A DNA stretch of 53,919 nucleotides from Calothrix sp. MO_192.B10 (lineage in GTDB: Bacteria; Cyanobacteriota; Cyanobacteriia; Cyanobacteriales; Nostocaceae): assembly GCA_030065055.1 (NCBI GenBank), contig JASJDS010000015.1:1-53919 (forward strand). Direction: 5' to 3'. This document shows positions 25,331-33,819 of the stretch, one piece after another. The notes beneath the pieces are model-generated. The model was not told the DNA's origin. It made no database searches and saw only the letters and a program-made list of their open reading frames with translations. Position 1 is the first letter of the stretch. Every line of letters starts with the position of its first letter. Made by a program: the position numbers and the translations under genes.

Positions 25331-27313
25331 CTATGAGGCAAACATTTTGTTAATCATATCGCGATCGCGTTCCATGACCACGTGTCGCTTAATTTTCAAT
25401 GTTTGGGTCATTGTCCCGTTTTCAATGGAAAATGGCTCAAGAATCAGTTTGAATGGTCCAATACGGTCATCTGGGCGATAACCAGGACGATTTTTGACTT
25501 CCCGATTCAATTCTTGCCGAAATAAATCCTGAATTATTGTACTCTCCAGGTTAATTTGTTGACCTTCGGTCTGTGTCAGGTTAGCATCCTCTAGGCACAA
25601 TTCCAGATTCTTACTAACCGCCCATTGTTCTAAAGCATCAAGATTGGGAACAATTAAAGCACCAAGACTTTTACAATCTTGCCCCACAAGCATGATTTGA
25701 TCTATATATTGCGATCGCAAACAAGCGTCTTCAATGGGTTGTGGTTCGATATTTTCCCCATTGGTTAATACAATGGTGTCTTTTGCCCGTCCGGTTAATA
25801 CTAGGTCATCTTGTGGTGTAATCCAACCTAAATCGCCACTATCAAACCACCCTTCACCATCAATGGCTTTGTTGGTGGCTTCTGGATTTTGGTAGTAACC
25901 CTGCATAATTTGCGGTCCCCGCAACAGTACCAAGCCTTTTTTCCCCGTTGGTAATTGCTGGCGAGTTTCCGGATCGACAATTTTGGTCTCCGTGCCGGGG
26001 ATTGGTTTTCCTGCTGAACCGCGCAAATTCTCCCAATATCGCCGTGCATGGGTAACAGGAGAGGTTTCGGTTAAACCATAACCAACTAAAATCTCCACAC
26101 CAATAATTTCAAAGAAGTTATCAATGTGTTTGGGAAGGGCACCACCACCACTAATCATTTGCTTGATTCTACCTCCGGTGGCTTGCCGAACTTTCTGATA
26201 AACTAACTTATCAGCCAAGAGATGGAGGGGAAGCAAAGCAGATGCTTTGATACTAGCGGTAATTCTCGCCCATATAGCAGGATTAAGGTTATTTAAGTCT
26301 AATTTTTGGGAAATTCGCCGCGCTTTAATATATTTGTCACTAAAACCCAACAAGTTATTCACTAAGCGTTGCTTATTTTCTGGCTGTTCCCGAAACTGCT
26401 TTTGCACACCTTCATAAATTGATTCCAGTAGTCGGGGTACAGCTATCATGTAATGGGGTTTATATTGTTTCAGGTCCTTCTTCACGGAGCGCAGGTTGGT
26501 GTAAACTTGGGTACAACCTTGGGCAAGTAAGAAATATTCCGCACTACGTTCATAACTATGCCAGGTGGGGAGAATACTCAAAACAACATCTCCCGGTTGT
26601 GGCTGTACTATTATCCCCAAATTAGCGACTTGATGCATCAAGTTACCGTGACTGAGCATTACTCCCTTGGGTTTGCCCGTGGTACCAGAAGTATAAATTA
26701 GTGTGGCGAGGGTATCCCGGTTTTGCTGTACGGGTTCTAATTTATGCTGTGCCCCCAGTTCCATCAGTTGAGAGAAGTTCAACACCTTGAAATTTTCTTC
26801 TGTTGGTGGCACTTCATCACTCAGTAAAATTACTAACCCAATTGGTAAATCATCAATACCCCCTCTCAGCTTTTTCAGGGTCTGCAAATTCTCCACCACT
26901 AGGGCAGTACTGCCACTGTTTGCCATAATATACAGTACTTCTTCCTTGTCTGCTTGGGAGCTACGCACCGCATCAACGGCTCCAGCCATCATAATTCCTT
27001 GATCGGCAACCAACCACCGGGGAGAATTGTCGGCAATTAAAGAAATGCGCTCCCCCGCTTTTATTCCCACAGCCTGCAATCCCCCAGCAAACTGCCTCAT
27101 CTGCTGATATAGCTGAGTGTAAGTCACAACCACTTCTGGTTTTGCATGGGGGTCTCGTAAAGCAACCGTATTACCACATTTATTTGCCACCACAGACCAG
27201 ATTTCTGGTACGGTCTGTACCTGAGAATAATCTATTAAACCCTGTAATAATAGACGCTCTTGCTCAGTCATTTGCAAAGACCCATTGCGTTTTGTAGAGG
27301 TTTCTAACATCAC
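25331..27313 (-). CDS. aas: Long-chain acyl-ACP/acyl-CoA synthetase (AMP-forming)
   Basis: A 660-residue AMP-dependent synthetase. It has the P-loop TLIYTSGTTGKPKGVMLSHG, the adenine-site YGLTETSPVTHARR, the WFDSGDLGW motif and the hinge GRAKDTIVLTNGENIEPQPI. Cyanobacteria usually have a single enzyme of this type, acyl-ACP synthetase (Aas), which activates and recycles free fatty acids released from lipids. The length is close to the cyanobacterial form. Starts at MMLETSTKRNG; the internal Met at residue 15 (MTEQERLLLQG) is an alternative. The YlqD gene follows in the same direction. Confidence 0.9.
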   Translation of the reverse strand: MMLETSTKRNGSLQMTEQERLLLQGLIDYSQVQTVPEIWSVVANKCGNTVALRDPHAKPEVVVTYTQLYQQMRQFAGGLQAVGIKAGERISLIADNSPRWLVADQGIMMAGAVDAVRSSQADKEEVLYIMANSGSTALVVENLQTLKKLRGGIDDLPIGLVILLSDEVPPTEENFKVLNFSQLMELGAQHKLEPVQQNRDTLATLIYTSGTTGKPKGVMLSHGNLMHQVANLGIIVQPQPGDVVLSILPTWHSYERSAEYFLLAQGCTQVYTNLRSVKKDLKQYKPHYMIAVPRLLESIYEGVQKQFREQPENKQRLVNNLLGFSDKYIKARRISQKLDLNNLNPAIWARITASIKASALLPLHLLADKLVYQKVRQATGGRIKQMISGGGALPKHIDNFFEIIGVEILVGYGLTETSPVTHARRYWENLRGSAGKPIPGTETKIVDPETRQQLPTGKKGLVLLRGPQIMQGYYQNPEATNKAIDGEGWFDSGDLGWITPQDDLVLTGRAKDTIVLTNGENIEPQPIEDACLRSQYIDQIMLVGQDCKSLGALIVPNLDALEQWAVSKNLELCLEDANLTQTEGQQINLESTIIQDLFRQELNREVKNRPGYRPDDRIGPFKLILEPFSIENGTMTQTLKIKRHVVMERDRDMINKMFAS

Positions 27314-27583
27314 ATATCACCCCAGTAGTAAATTGCCTATTTTCCACTATCTTTACCTATGAGGCTAGAATAACTCATCACAATAGACACTATTGTTTTT
27401 GTCCGCTTTTATCTAGGATTGCCTTTCTAGTATTTTCAATCAATACATTTACAAATCTTTATGATAATATATATTTATATAGACAAATAGTAATGATTTT
27501 TCTGGTTGCTAATTTAGCAGCAACAATTACTGCTGTGAATTGAAGAGCGATCGCAATTTATCTTAATTGGGAGGTGATTACTT

Positions 27584-27832
27584 ATGGGTTTGATGGATGC
27601 TCTGTTAATAACCCTAACTAGCGGGGTTGCTTGTGTGGTTTTACCTAGGTCAATAGCTCTAATTCTGGCGCATCAAACCAACCATATTAAACCTGTAAAT
27701 CAAGGTTTAAAATCTGTTGAATTTAGGCAAAAAATTACCACTTTTCCCTATTGTACCAGTTATATGTTAAGGAAAAATACATCATGTAAGTTCAGTCCAC
27801 ATTTCTGCGCTCAATGCTCTGTTATGTCTTAA
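27584..27832 (+). CDS. Small membrane protein, paralogue A
   Basis: An 82-residue protein with a strong GGGAGGTGA ribosome binding site. One N-terminal hydrophobic helix reads MDALLITLTSGVACVVLPRS (from Met 4), followed by a soluble Cys-containing tail (CTSYMLRKNTSCKF, FCAQCSV). The head aligns with the protein at 28173 (MDFISVIILTVVNVCVCLAL, then PR), sharing the MD start, LT, a Cys and LPR. The two look like diverged duplicates. The family is not recognised. Cys pairs in the tail could bind metal or form disulfides. Confidence 0.55.
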   Translation: MGLMDALLITLTSGVACVVLPRSIALILAHQTNHIKPVNQGLKSVEFRQKITTFPYCTSYMLRKNTSCKFSPHFCAQCSVMS

Positions 27833-28172
27833 CCAAAGGAGTCAACCGCTTTAGGTCAGTCAAAAGTCAAAAATCACGCATTGAGCCATTGCAGTGAAAG
27901 CTAAGTCACTACGGGGGGCTTGTATCCAGTTTATTGTTTGGTGATTTCATTTATAGGGAAACTCTCTGTGCTTCCTCATACTTTTTATTCCCTTGATAAT
28001 TAATATTTTGTCATTTTTCTTAACATGTATGTATCTTTTTTTTGAGTAATTAACTATTACTTATGATAATTACAAGTAAATTAAATATTACATCTATCTA
28101 TTAATACTGCCAAAATAACTTATTTAGTAGACAATAGTATATTAGACCATTAATAAATAAGGGAATTGTCCT
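27833..28172. other. Spacer between the small paralogues
   Basis: About 340 bases, AT-rich. Near 27912 it contains GGGGCTTGTATCCAGTTTAT, the inverted form of a dispersed motif also seen near 9118 and 37488. No gene seen. Confidence 0.5.
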
Positions 28173-28358
28173 ATGGATTTTATATCTGTAATTATCCTGA
28201 CTGTGGTCAACGTTTGTGTTTGTTTGGCTCTACCTAGACTGTTATCCATAGTTTTGAGTTATAAACAAAAGCCATCTTTACAACCTGTAGCTGTGAGTGA
28301 TGTTAAACCATACCACATTAGCAGCCCTGAGTTTGCTTTCTTCAATGAGAATGCATAA
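28173..28358 (+). CDS. Small membrane protein, paralogue B
   Basis: A 61-residue protein with an N-terminal hydrophobic helix (MDFISVIILTVVNVCVCLAL), then PRLLSIVLSYKQKP and a polar tail ending FFNENA. It shares its head pattern with the protein at 27584 but lacks the Cys-rich tail. Both genes point the same way, 340 bases apart. The function is unknown; membrane insertion with the tail in the cytoplasm is inference. Confidence 0.55.
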   Translation: MDFISVIILTVVNVCVCLALPRLLSIVLSYKQKPSLQPVAVSDVKPYHISSPEFAFFNENA

Positions 28359-28421
28359 TTGATAGATTGCAATAATGTATTTGATAGGTAAAAAGCAATA
28401 GGCATTATATCTCTATTAGCA

Positions 28422-30578
28422 TTATTGGCGATCTCGTTGCCGCCATTTCCCGCGTACTAGACGAATTTCATCGAAACTATAACTCTCACCTAAATACTCT
28501 TTGATTGGTGTTAGAGCAACATCTCCTAAACTTTCTAATACCTGTAATATTTTTTGTTGTTTTTCTTGGGGCACCAACTGATTAATATCTACTGACTGGT
28601 TTTTCTCAATCAAATCGCAAAGATGGCGGACAATTGTGGTGGGACGGAGATTGCGCTGGGTTGCAATTTCTCTAATGCTTAGACCTTGTTGATATAGTTG
28701 TAAGGTTAATAATTCCGTTCCTGAGGGAGAATTATTTCCAGGGGTGAATTTTACTTGGGATGCAGACAAACCTTGTTCTTGACGATAGGTGCTAATTTCT
28801 GCCAAAAAACGATCACCATATTGGGAAAGTTTGTGACTACCAACCCCGGAAAGTTTGCTCAAATCCTCTCTGGTTTGGGGTTGTACCTGTGCCATCAACC
28901 TTAAGGTAGAGTCGGCAAAAATCACATAGGGGGGTACGGATTGTTCGTCTGCTAACTGTTTGCGGAGTGATCGCAATTTATACATTAGCATATCTGCGGC
29001 AGCAGCCTTGACACTTTGTTTGAGTTCAGGAACTTTGGGTTTGACGGGAATAGCCACAGAAACGGTACGCTGTCGTCGCATCACTTCCCAACTCAGAGCA
29101 TTCAATTTCAGCACAGAATAGCCATCATTAGTTTGTTCTAGTAAACCTTGATGGAGTAGCGATCGCCCCAACATCCGCCATTCATCCAGGGTTCTATCTT
29201 TACCAATACCATAGGTAGAGAGTTCATGGTGCTTATATTGGAGAACTTTTTTGTTCTTGGAACCTCGCAATATATCTATAATGTGACTCATACCAAATCT
29301 TTCCTTACAACGAGCCACACAGGATAAAAACTTCATCGCTTCTATAGTCCAATCCTCCACTGGTTGGGGATGGCGACAGTTATCACAGTTACCACAATTA
29401 CCGGGGAATCGTTCCCCAAAATAACCCAATTGGATGGTGCGTCGGCAAACCGTACCTTCAGCATAATCAATCATTTGCCGTAGTTGCTGCCTAGCAATTA
29501 GCTGTTCTTGTTCCTCGGTTTTTTGATTAATACTCCATTCAATGGTTTTGATATCACCATAGTTAAAAAACATGGTACACCGGGATGGTTCCCCATCTCT
29601 CCCCGCTCTCCCCGATTCTTGATAATAGCTTTCCAAGTTGCGGGGTAAACTGTGATGGATGACAAACCGCACATCCGGTTTATTAATCCCCATGCCAAAA
29701 GCTATGGTGGCTACCATCACCCGCACATCATCACGAATAAACCGCGTCTGGTTCTGGCTGCGTTCCTCATCACTTAACCCTGCATGGTAGGGTAGGGCAG
29801 AAATTTTGTCATGCTGGAGTTTAAAAGCGATTTCCTCTACCTGTTTGCGCGTCAAACAATAAATAATTCCTGCACCTTCAGTATCCCGAATTAAACTTAA
29901 AATTTCACCATAGGCATTTTTATTTTTCTGGCGTACCTCATAGTAAAGGTTTTGTCGGTTGAAACTGGCAATATGAATACTGGGTTGCTTTAATCCCAAT
30001 TGGCTGATGATATCGCTACGCACCCGATTTGTAGCCGTAGCGGTGAGAGCAAAAACAGGCACATGGGTAAATCGACCTCTCAGTAATTTCAACTGGCGAT
30101 ATTCAGGGCGAAAATCATGTCCCCATTCCGATACGCAATGTGCTTCATCAATGGCGAATGCGGAAATACCGATTTGATTATGTATTAAATCGAGAAACGG
30201 CAGAAACCTTTCACTGAGCAGACGTTCTGGAGCGACGTAGAGTAACTTTACCTTACCACCGAGAATAGCTTGTTCCCGCGATCGCGTTTGGTATTGGTTC
30301 AGGCTACTATTAAGAAAAGTCGCCGCAATGCCATTTTTTCGCAATGCTTCCACCTGATCCTGCATCAAAGCAATTAACGGCGATACCACTACCATTAACC
30401 CCGGTTTCATCAATGCTGGTAATTGAAAACACAGGGACTTTCCCCCACCAGTAGGCATGACAACCATCAAATCCCGATTTTGCATTGCACCTTCAATAAC
30501 TTGCCGTTGTCCGGGGCGAAAATTATCGTAACCAAAGTAGTATTTTAGTGCTTGTTCTAAATTGGGATACTGGGACAT
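28422..30578 (-). CDS. recQ: ATP-dependent DNA helicase RecQ
   Basis: A 718-residue superfamily 2 helicase acting 3' to 5' in recombination and fork repair. Visible features are motif I MPTGGGKSLCFQLPA and the DEAH box IDEAHCVSEWGHDFRPEY. The SAT motif is ALTATATNRV, motif VI is QESGRAGRDGEPS, and the zinc-binding cysteines are in CGNCDNCRHP. A winged-helix and an HRDC domain follow (about 530-600, EQSVPPYVIFADSTLRLMAQ). An extra C-terminal helix-turn-helix part (LSIREIATQRNLRPTTIVRH) fits the longer RecQ forms. It is a single gene. Confidence 0.94.
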   Translation of the reverse strand: MSQYPNLEQALKYYFGYDNFRPGQRQVIEGAMQNRDLMVVMPTGGGKSLCFQLPALMKPGLMVVVSPLIALMQDQVEALRKNGIAATFLNSSLNQYQTRSREQAILGGKVKLLYVAPERLLSERFLPFLDLIHNQIGISAFAIDEAHCVSEWGHDFRPEYRQLKLLRGRFTHVPVFALTATATNRVRSDIISQLGLKQPSIHIASFNRQNLYYEVRQKNKNAYGEILSLIRDTEGAGIIYCLTRKQVEEIAFKLQHDKISALPYHAGLSDEERSQNQTRFIRDDVRVMVATIAFGMGINKPDVRFVIHHSLPRNLESYYQESGRAGRDGEPSRCTMFFNYGDIKTIEWSINQKTEEQEQLIARQQLRQMIDYAEGTVCRRTIQLGYFGERFPGNCGNCDNCRHPQPVEDWTIEAMKFLSCVARCKERFGMSHIIDILRGSKNKKVLQYKHHELSTYGIGKDRTLDEWRMLGRSLLHQGLLEQTNDGYSVLKLNALSWEVMRRQRTVSVAIPVKPKVPELKQSVKAAAADMLMYKLRSLRKQLADEQSVPPYVIFADSTLRLMAQVQPQTREDLSKLSGVGSHKLSQYGDRFLAEISTYRQEQGLSASQVKFTPGNNSPSGTELLTLQLYQQGLSIREIATQRNLRPTTIVRHLCDLIEKNQSVDINQLVPQEKQQKILQVLESLGDVALTPIKEYLGESYSFDEIRLVRGKWRQRDRQ

Positions 30579-30937
30579 GGGTGAGTAGATGAATATTGCA
30601 GTCTATCTGTAGTTTATCTGTGTTTCGTTTTTATTTCACAATATTCATACTGGTGTTGGGGTAAAGTTGGACTCAAAGCTTGAGTTAAGTCATTTATCGC
30701 ACCACCATTGGTTAAAAGTCGGTAAATATTAGTTTCACGACATTTTTTTACTCTTGGCTAATTGCGATCACACCATATTGTTAAGCTGTGAAGCGATCAG
30801 CGATAAAAATTTGAACTGATGCATTTACGGCATAGAATCATACTATTTGGAATTTTTAATTAAAGTTAATATAAAAGTTAATATATAATACTTTCTGGAT
30901 TAATAGTTAGGCATCCTATAATATTAATATTGCAGAG
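30579..30937. other. AT-rich spacer
   Basis: About 360 bases without a gene. A GCGATCA-type motif occurs near 30792, but there is no strong secondary structure. It probably contains the recQ promoter at the left end. Confidence 0.45.
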
Positions 30938-31501
30938 TCAATTTTTAATGGATATTTGTTGAATACTATTAATCCTTAATTCTTTTTTACTGCCATTATT
31001 AATAGGAACTACATCTGTTATAGAAATTTTTTTACCTATTAAATCCTTGGGGTTGCTGATTAAGTTCCTATGGGTATTACTTGAAATTAATTTGTTAATT
31101 GTATCTTCAATTATCACAATTTTATAAACTTGTTTATTGGAGCAATGAAAATTGTAATTAAATATTTTATTCTCTAAAATATTGTATTCTTCAATCCTTC
31201 CCTCTAAAGAACTTGGCTGCAACAATTGTACTATAGGTTGCAATGATACCCAGCCAGCCGCAAAAACGCCTATGTACAAAGCTATTATATCAAATCCAAT
31301 TTCTTTTTCTAGTATGTTTATAAGCTCTTGTGAATAAATTAAGCTCCAAAATAAACTTATACTAACTACTAAACCACCAGAAGCTAGAGCTAAATTAATT
31401 GTAGTTGATAAATTTGGCAAATCTTTTCTTCTCTGCCAATACAAGATAAAAAAAATAAAACTAACGATTCCCCAAACAACTAATTTAGATGAATTATTCA
31501 T
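30938..31501 (-). CDS. Hypothetical membrane protein (second gene of a pair)
   Basis: A 187-residue protein with three N-terminal TM helices (about 7-22, 34-56 and 70-92) and a soluble C-terminal half of about 90 residues. The soluble half contains KIFNYNFHCSNKQVYKIVI and IGKKISITDVVPI. Its start lies 12 bases after the stop of the preceding membrane-protein gene, so the two form an operon. It is AT-rich relative to its neighbours and sits in an accessory island beside toxin-antitoxin and restriction-modification genes. No family is recognised. Confidence 0.6.
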   Translation of the reverse strand: MNNSSKLVVWGIVSFIFFILYWQRRKDLPNLSTTINLALASGGLVVSISLFWSLIYSQELINILEKEIGFDIIALYIGVFAAGWVSLQPIVQLLQPSSLEGRIEEYNILENKIFNYNFHCSNKQVYKIVIIEDTINKLISSNTHRNLISNPKDLIGKKISITDVVPINNGSKKELRINSIQQISIKN

Positions 31502-31513
31502 AGCTATTTTTAA

Positions 31514-32077
31514 TTAAGAATTTGATTGAACTTGCATAAATATACTAAAAATCGCACCTAAAATGGAACCACAAATAGCAGCAGGCATACCATCTAATAA
31601 TCCACCAATTAGACTTCCTCCTAAAGCCGAAGCAAGTACGTTTTTCCCTTGCATCCAAATGTTAGGATTGTTGATACTTGTTTTAATTAAACCAAAAATA
31701 AATCCTCCCATTGCCCCAATAATTGAGCCTTCTAGATTAGCTATTAATCCCCCAAAAAAAGAGCCACCTAATGCTGTACTTAATAAATATTGACCAGAGC
31801 GAAATAAGTTTACTAATTTTTCAGCAATTGGCGCATAGCTAAATCTATTTTTTATAGAAACAAATAAAATTATGAAGAATACAAGTAATGCCAATAGCAG
31901 TAGCTTTAGATGGTGAAATAAATTTGTTTTTCGCCGTCGAGCTACATCGTGCATTAAATTTAGCTTTATCCCTTGAAGAAATCGCTTTGTTGTTTTTTCC
32001 TGAGCTAGCTCTTGTGTATCAATTAAAGCATCAAGTAATCTCAATAATTCTAGATTATGTCCATCAAATAAAGCCAT
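31514..32077 (-). CDS. Membrane protein with duplicated glycine-zipper hairpin (first gene of a pair)
   Basis: With ATG 32077 the product has 187 residues. A polar helical N-terminal part (LLRLLDALIDTQELAQEKTT) and a basic stretch precede one TM helix (about 57-75). Two glycine-rich hydrophobic hairpins follow, starting ALGGSFFGGLIANLEGSIIG (102) and ALGGSLIGGLLDGMPAAICG (151), 49 residues apart. This is an internal duplication. Glycine zippers pack helices tightly and occur in pore-forming and scaffold proteins; a pore role is speculation. A TTG at 32110 is a less likely start. Confidence 0.6.
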   Translation of the reverse strand: MALFDGHNLELLRLLDALIDTQELAQEKTTKRFLQGIKLNLMHDVARRRKTNLFHHLKLLLLALLVFFIILFVSIKNRFSYAPIAEKLVNLFRSGQYLLSTALGGSFFGGLIANLEGSIIGAMGGFIFGLIKTSINNPNIWMQGKNVLASALGGSLIGGLLDGMPAAICGSILGAIFSIFMQVQSNS

Positions 32078-32230
32078 ATTTTTCAATAAAAAGTTGCTAT
32101 ATTTAATCAAGCATCTAATTTTACCATCCTTCTGATTAGCCCTTTTAGTGATCGCATTCTAAACCAAAGCCATTATCGCGCAGGGAGCTTAGACAGCATT
32201 ACCTTTTTTAAACCCGTTTCTTACCGTCAT

Positions 32231-32386
32231 TTAAGCGACTGCTGGCTCTAACATACGTATTTCCCCTTTATTGGCACCAATCTCAACATTCACACCAGTA
32301 GGCATGGTAAATTTATCGTGAGTATGACAAATCATAGCTGCATACCAAGCAGGAATACCTAAAAGCTTGATATGATCGCTTTTCAT
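32231..32386 (-). CDS. 51-residue hypothetical protein
   Basis: ATG 32386 to TAA 32231 encodes MKSDHIKLLGIPAWYAAMIC, then HTHDKFTMPTGVNVEIGANK and GEIRMLEPAVA. The codon content looks genuine. It lies 24 bases downstream of the antitoxin gene on the same strand and may be part of that transcript. A diverged fragment of its 3' half (TGVNVEI, AANKG) is repeated at 33640-33680, showing that this piece has been duplicated. The function is unknown. Confidence 0.5.
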   Translation of the reverse strand: MKSDHIKLLGIPAWYAAMICHTHDKFTMPTGVNVEIGANKGEIRMLEPAVA

Positions 32387-32410
32387 TTTTTTGTAAATTG
32401 TGGATTAAGA

Positions 32411-32734
32411 TTACACTACTGTAGTGCTACCAGAAGTGCAATTTTCTTGTTTTGGTTTGACTGTAATTTCCACATCACTACCTAAAGCATTCAAATATCT
32501 GATCAATCTTGAGATTGAAAAATCTTTTAATTTACCTCTTGTCAAAGCAGAAATTTTGGGTTGATCAATGCCTAAAATTCTAGCTGCTTCAACTTGGGTT
32601 AAGTTTTGACTAGCAATAATTTCACTAATTTTACATGCAAGCCTTGCTTTAATTAAACGATCTTCAGAGTTAGCCAATCCTAAATCAGCAAACACATTGC
32701 CGCTACTTGTGAAAACATTGTTTTGATTGCTCAT
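32411..32734 (-). CDS. XRE-family antitoxin (HigA2-like)
   Basis: A 107-residue protein with a Cro/C1-type helix-turn-helix in the second half: ASQNLTQVEAARILGIDQPK, then ISALTRGKLKDFSISRLIRY. It ends with the typical LNALGSDVEITVKP strand. This is the antitoxin pattern that follows RelE/HigB2-type toxins in toxin-first operons. It starts 20 bases after the toxin stop. It should neutralise the toxin and repress its own operon; no operator palindrome could be recognised. Confidence 0.85.
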   Translation of the reverse strand: MSNQNNVFTSSGNVFADLGLANSEDRLIKARLACKISEIIASQNLTQVEAARILGIDQPKISALTRGKLKDFSISRLIRYLNALGSDVEITVKPKQENCTSGSTTVV

Positions 32735-32754
32735 TTCTTTACTCCATTTCGATT

Positions 32755-33072
32755 TTATTTTTCTCTCTGATAATGTTCCTGAGCTTGTTTTAGTCTTTTT
32801 TTAACTAAATCTATATCTTGTTTTGGCGTGGAGATACCATGTTTTGATTTTTTTTGAAATGAGTGTAATAAGTAAACAGCATTATCAAATTTCACAGTGT
32901 AAATCGCCCTATAAGCATTTCCCTCAAAACTTTCTACAATCTCTAAAACACCTGCTCCTGAAAACCCCTTTAGAGGCTTTGCGTCAGGGTGTTTGTTGCC
33001 ATGTTGTGCTAAATCTAAGGCGTAACCCATTACATCTTGCACGTCTTCAGGAAACTCTTGTGAAGTACCCAC
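32755..33072 (-). CDS. RelE/HigB2-type toxin, N-terminus clipped
   Basis: This 105-residue product belongs to the phage-derived Gp49-like (HigB2/RelE fold) toxins, ribosome-dependent mRNA interferases. The body is well conserved: EFPEDVQDVMGYALDLAQHG, KHPDAKPLKGFSGAGVLEIV, YRAIYTVKFDNAVYLLHSFQ and KKSKHGISTPKQDIDLVKKR. The family normally starts with about 10-15 more residues (Trp-Val-Gly, then Ser/Thr-Ser) and a few extra residues before the FPEDV. Here the frame starts at a GTG giving GTSQEFPEDV. The sequence upstream is a mobile-element-like relic, so the toxin is probably 5'-truncated and may be inactive or weakly expressed. Confidence 0.75.
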   Translation of the reverse strand: MGTSQEFPEDVQDVMGYALDLAQHGNKHPDAKPLKGFSGAGVLEIVESFEGNAYRAIYTVKFDNAVYLLHSFQKKSKHGISTPKQDIDLVKKRLKQAQEHYQREK

Positions 33073-33535
33073 AGACTGCGCTTACGCTACGTCTGGGGCT
33101 TCGCGTCTCATTCGCCGTTGCCACGTTGGGGATACCGCAAAGGTATTCGGGACTAAACCCGATGATGGTCTTACACAGCGTCTCTGGTATTACTACCTTT
33201 ATCCTCTCAAGGAGGAACCCGCGCAGCCGCCCACCTTCCGCAGGCAGTTAGATTTCTTTTCCGTACATCCCTGTATGGCTTATCTTTTACCGCAGAACGT
33301 AATCATGCGAACCAGTGACCGGGATCTTTCCCCTTTTCTCACGCTAGTTACTTTGGCAAGCGTCTTACCGCTACTGTAGCCTGTTGTTTGCAGCCGTGTG
33401 GGTGGGTCGCAACCATTAGTATTTTCTCATTTATTTGTTTTGCTTTCAAGTCCTTGCCCTTGCTCTCATCCCCCAGTTCCGTTTCACTGCACTGGGGGAC
33501 TTCCCGCAAGGATTGTTAAATCGTCAAGGGCACTT
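33073..33535 (-). mobile_element. Degenerate element relic, IS200/IS605-like structured segment
   Basis: A GC-richer block in an AT-rich island, with no intact reading frame. Near its far end (about 33470-33520), read on the minus strand, the stem AAGTCCCCCAGT / CTGGGGGATGAG resembles the ACCCCT / AGGGGATGA hairpins at 1-120 and 41299. Further on lie several stems such as CGGGACTAAACCCG. The block begins exactly where the toxin gene loses its natural 5' end. The assignment to a TnpB-type transposon rests on hairpin form only. Confidence 0.4.
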
Positions 33536-33639
33536 GCTATCCATTTGAGAGGTTTTTCTTTTCGATCGCTCATGCAACCATATTATGCTAAAACCAGCAT
33601 ATTATGTCAATGAGTAAGAAAGTCGTATCAAATTTATTA

Positions 33640-33677
33640 GCCCTTTATTGGCAGCAATCTCAACATTCACACCAGTT
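33640..33677 (-). pseudogene. Duplicated fragment of the 51-residue gene
   Basis: The plus-strand text CTTTATTGGCAGCAATCTCA + ACATTCACACCAGT repeats the bases at about 32258-32293 with few changes. It encodes TGVNVEI and AANKG in reverse. The copy is bounded on its right side by the MITE at 33678, which appears inserted into it. Confidence 0.6.
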
Positions 33678-33790
33678 AGGGACTTCCAGATTAAAAAATA
33701 TCCCAAAGTCATTTTACCAATCGTATGATTCGTAGGGGCGGGGTAACCCCGCCCCTACAATGTGGGATAATTTATTTCTTGGAAGTCCCT
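33678..33790. mobile_element. 113-bp MITE-like element before the beta-class methyltransferase
   Basis: The ends AGGGACTTCCA and TGGAAGTCCCT form an inverted repeat of about 28 bases with some mismatches (inner parts ATATCCCA / TGGGATAA). The centre holds GTAGGGGCGGGGT / ACCCCGCCCCTAC. Flanks suggest a TTA target duplication. It ends 29 bases before the methyltransferase ATG, so it may supply promoter sequence. A single end copy (TAGGGACTTCCAAGGA) lies near 11678. Confidence 0.75.
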
Positions 33791-33819
33791 TAAGTGCTAA
33801 AAAAACAAAATATACATTC

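Noticed and set aside
33760-33819. 20-codon N-terminal extension of the beta-class methyltransferase
   Set aside because: It would be encoded by the right end of the MITE; ATG 33820 gives a normal start.
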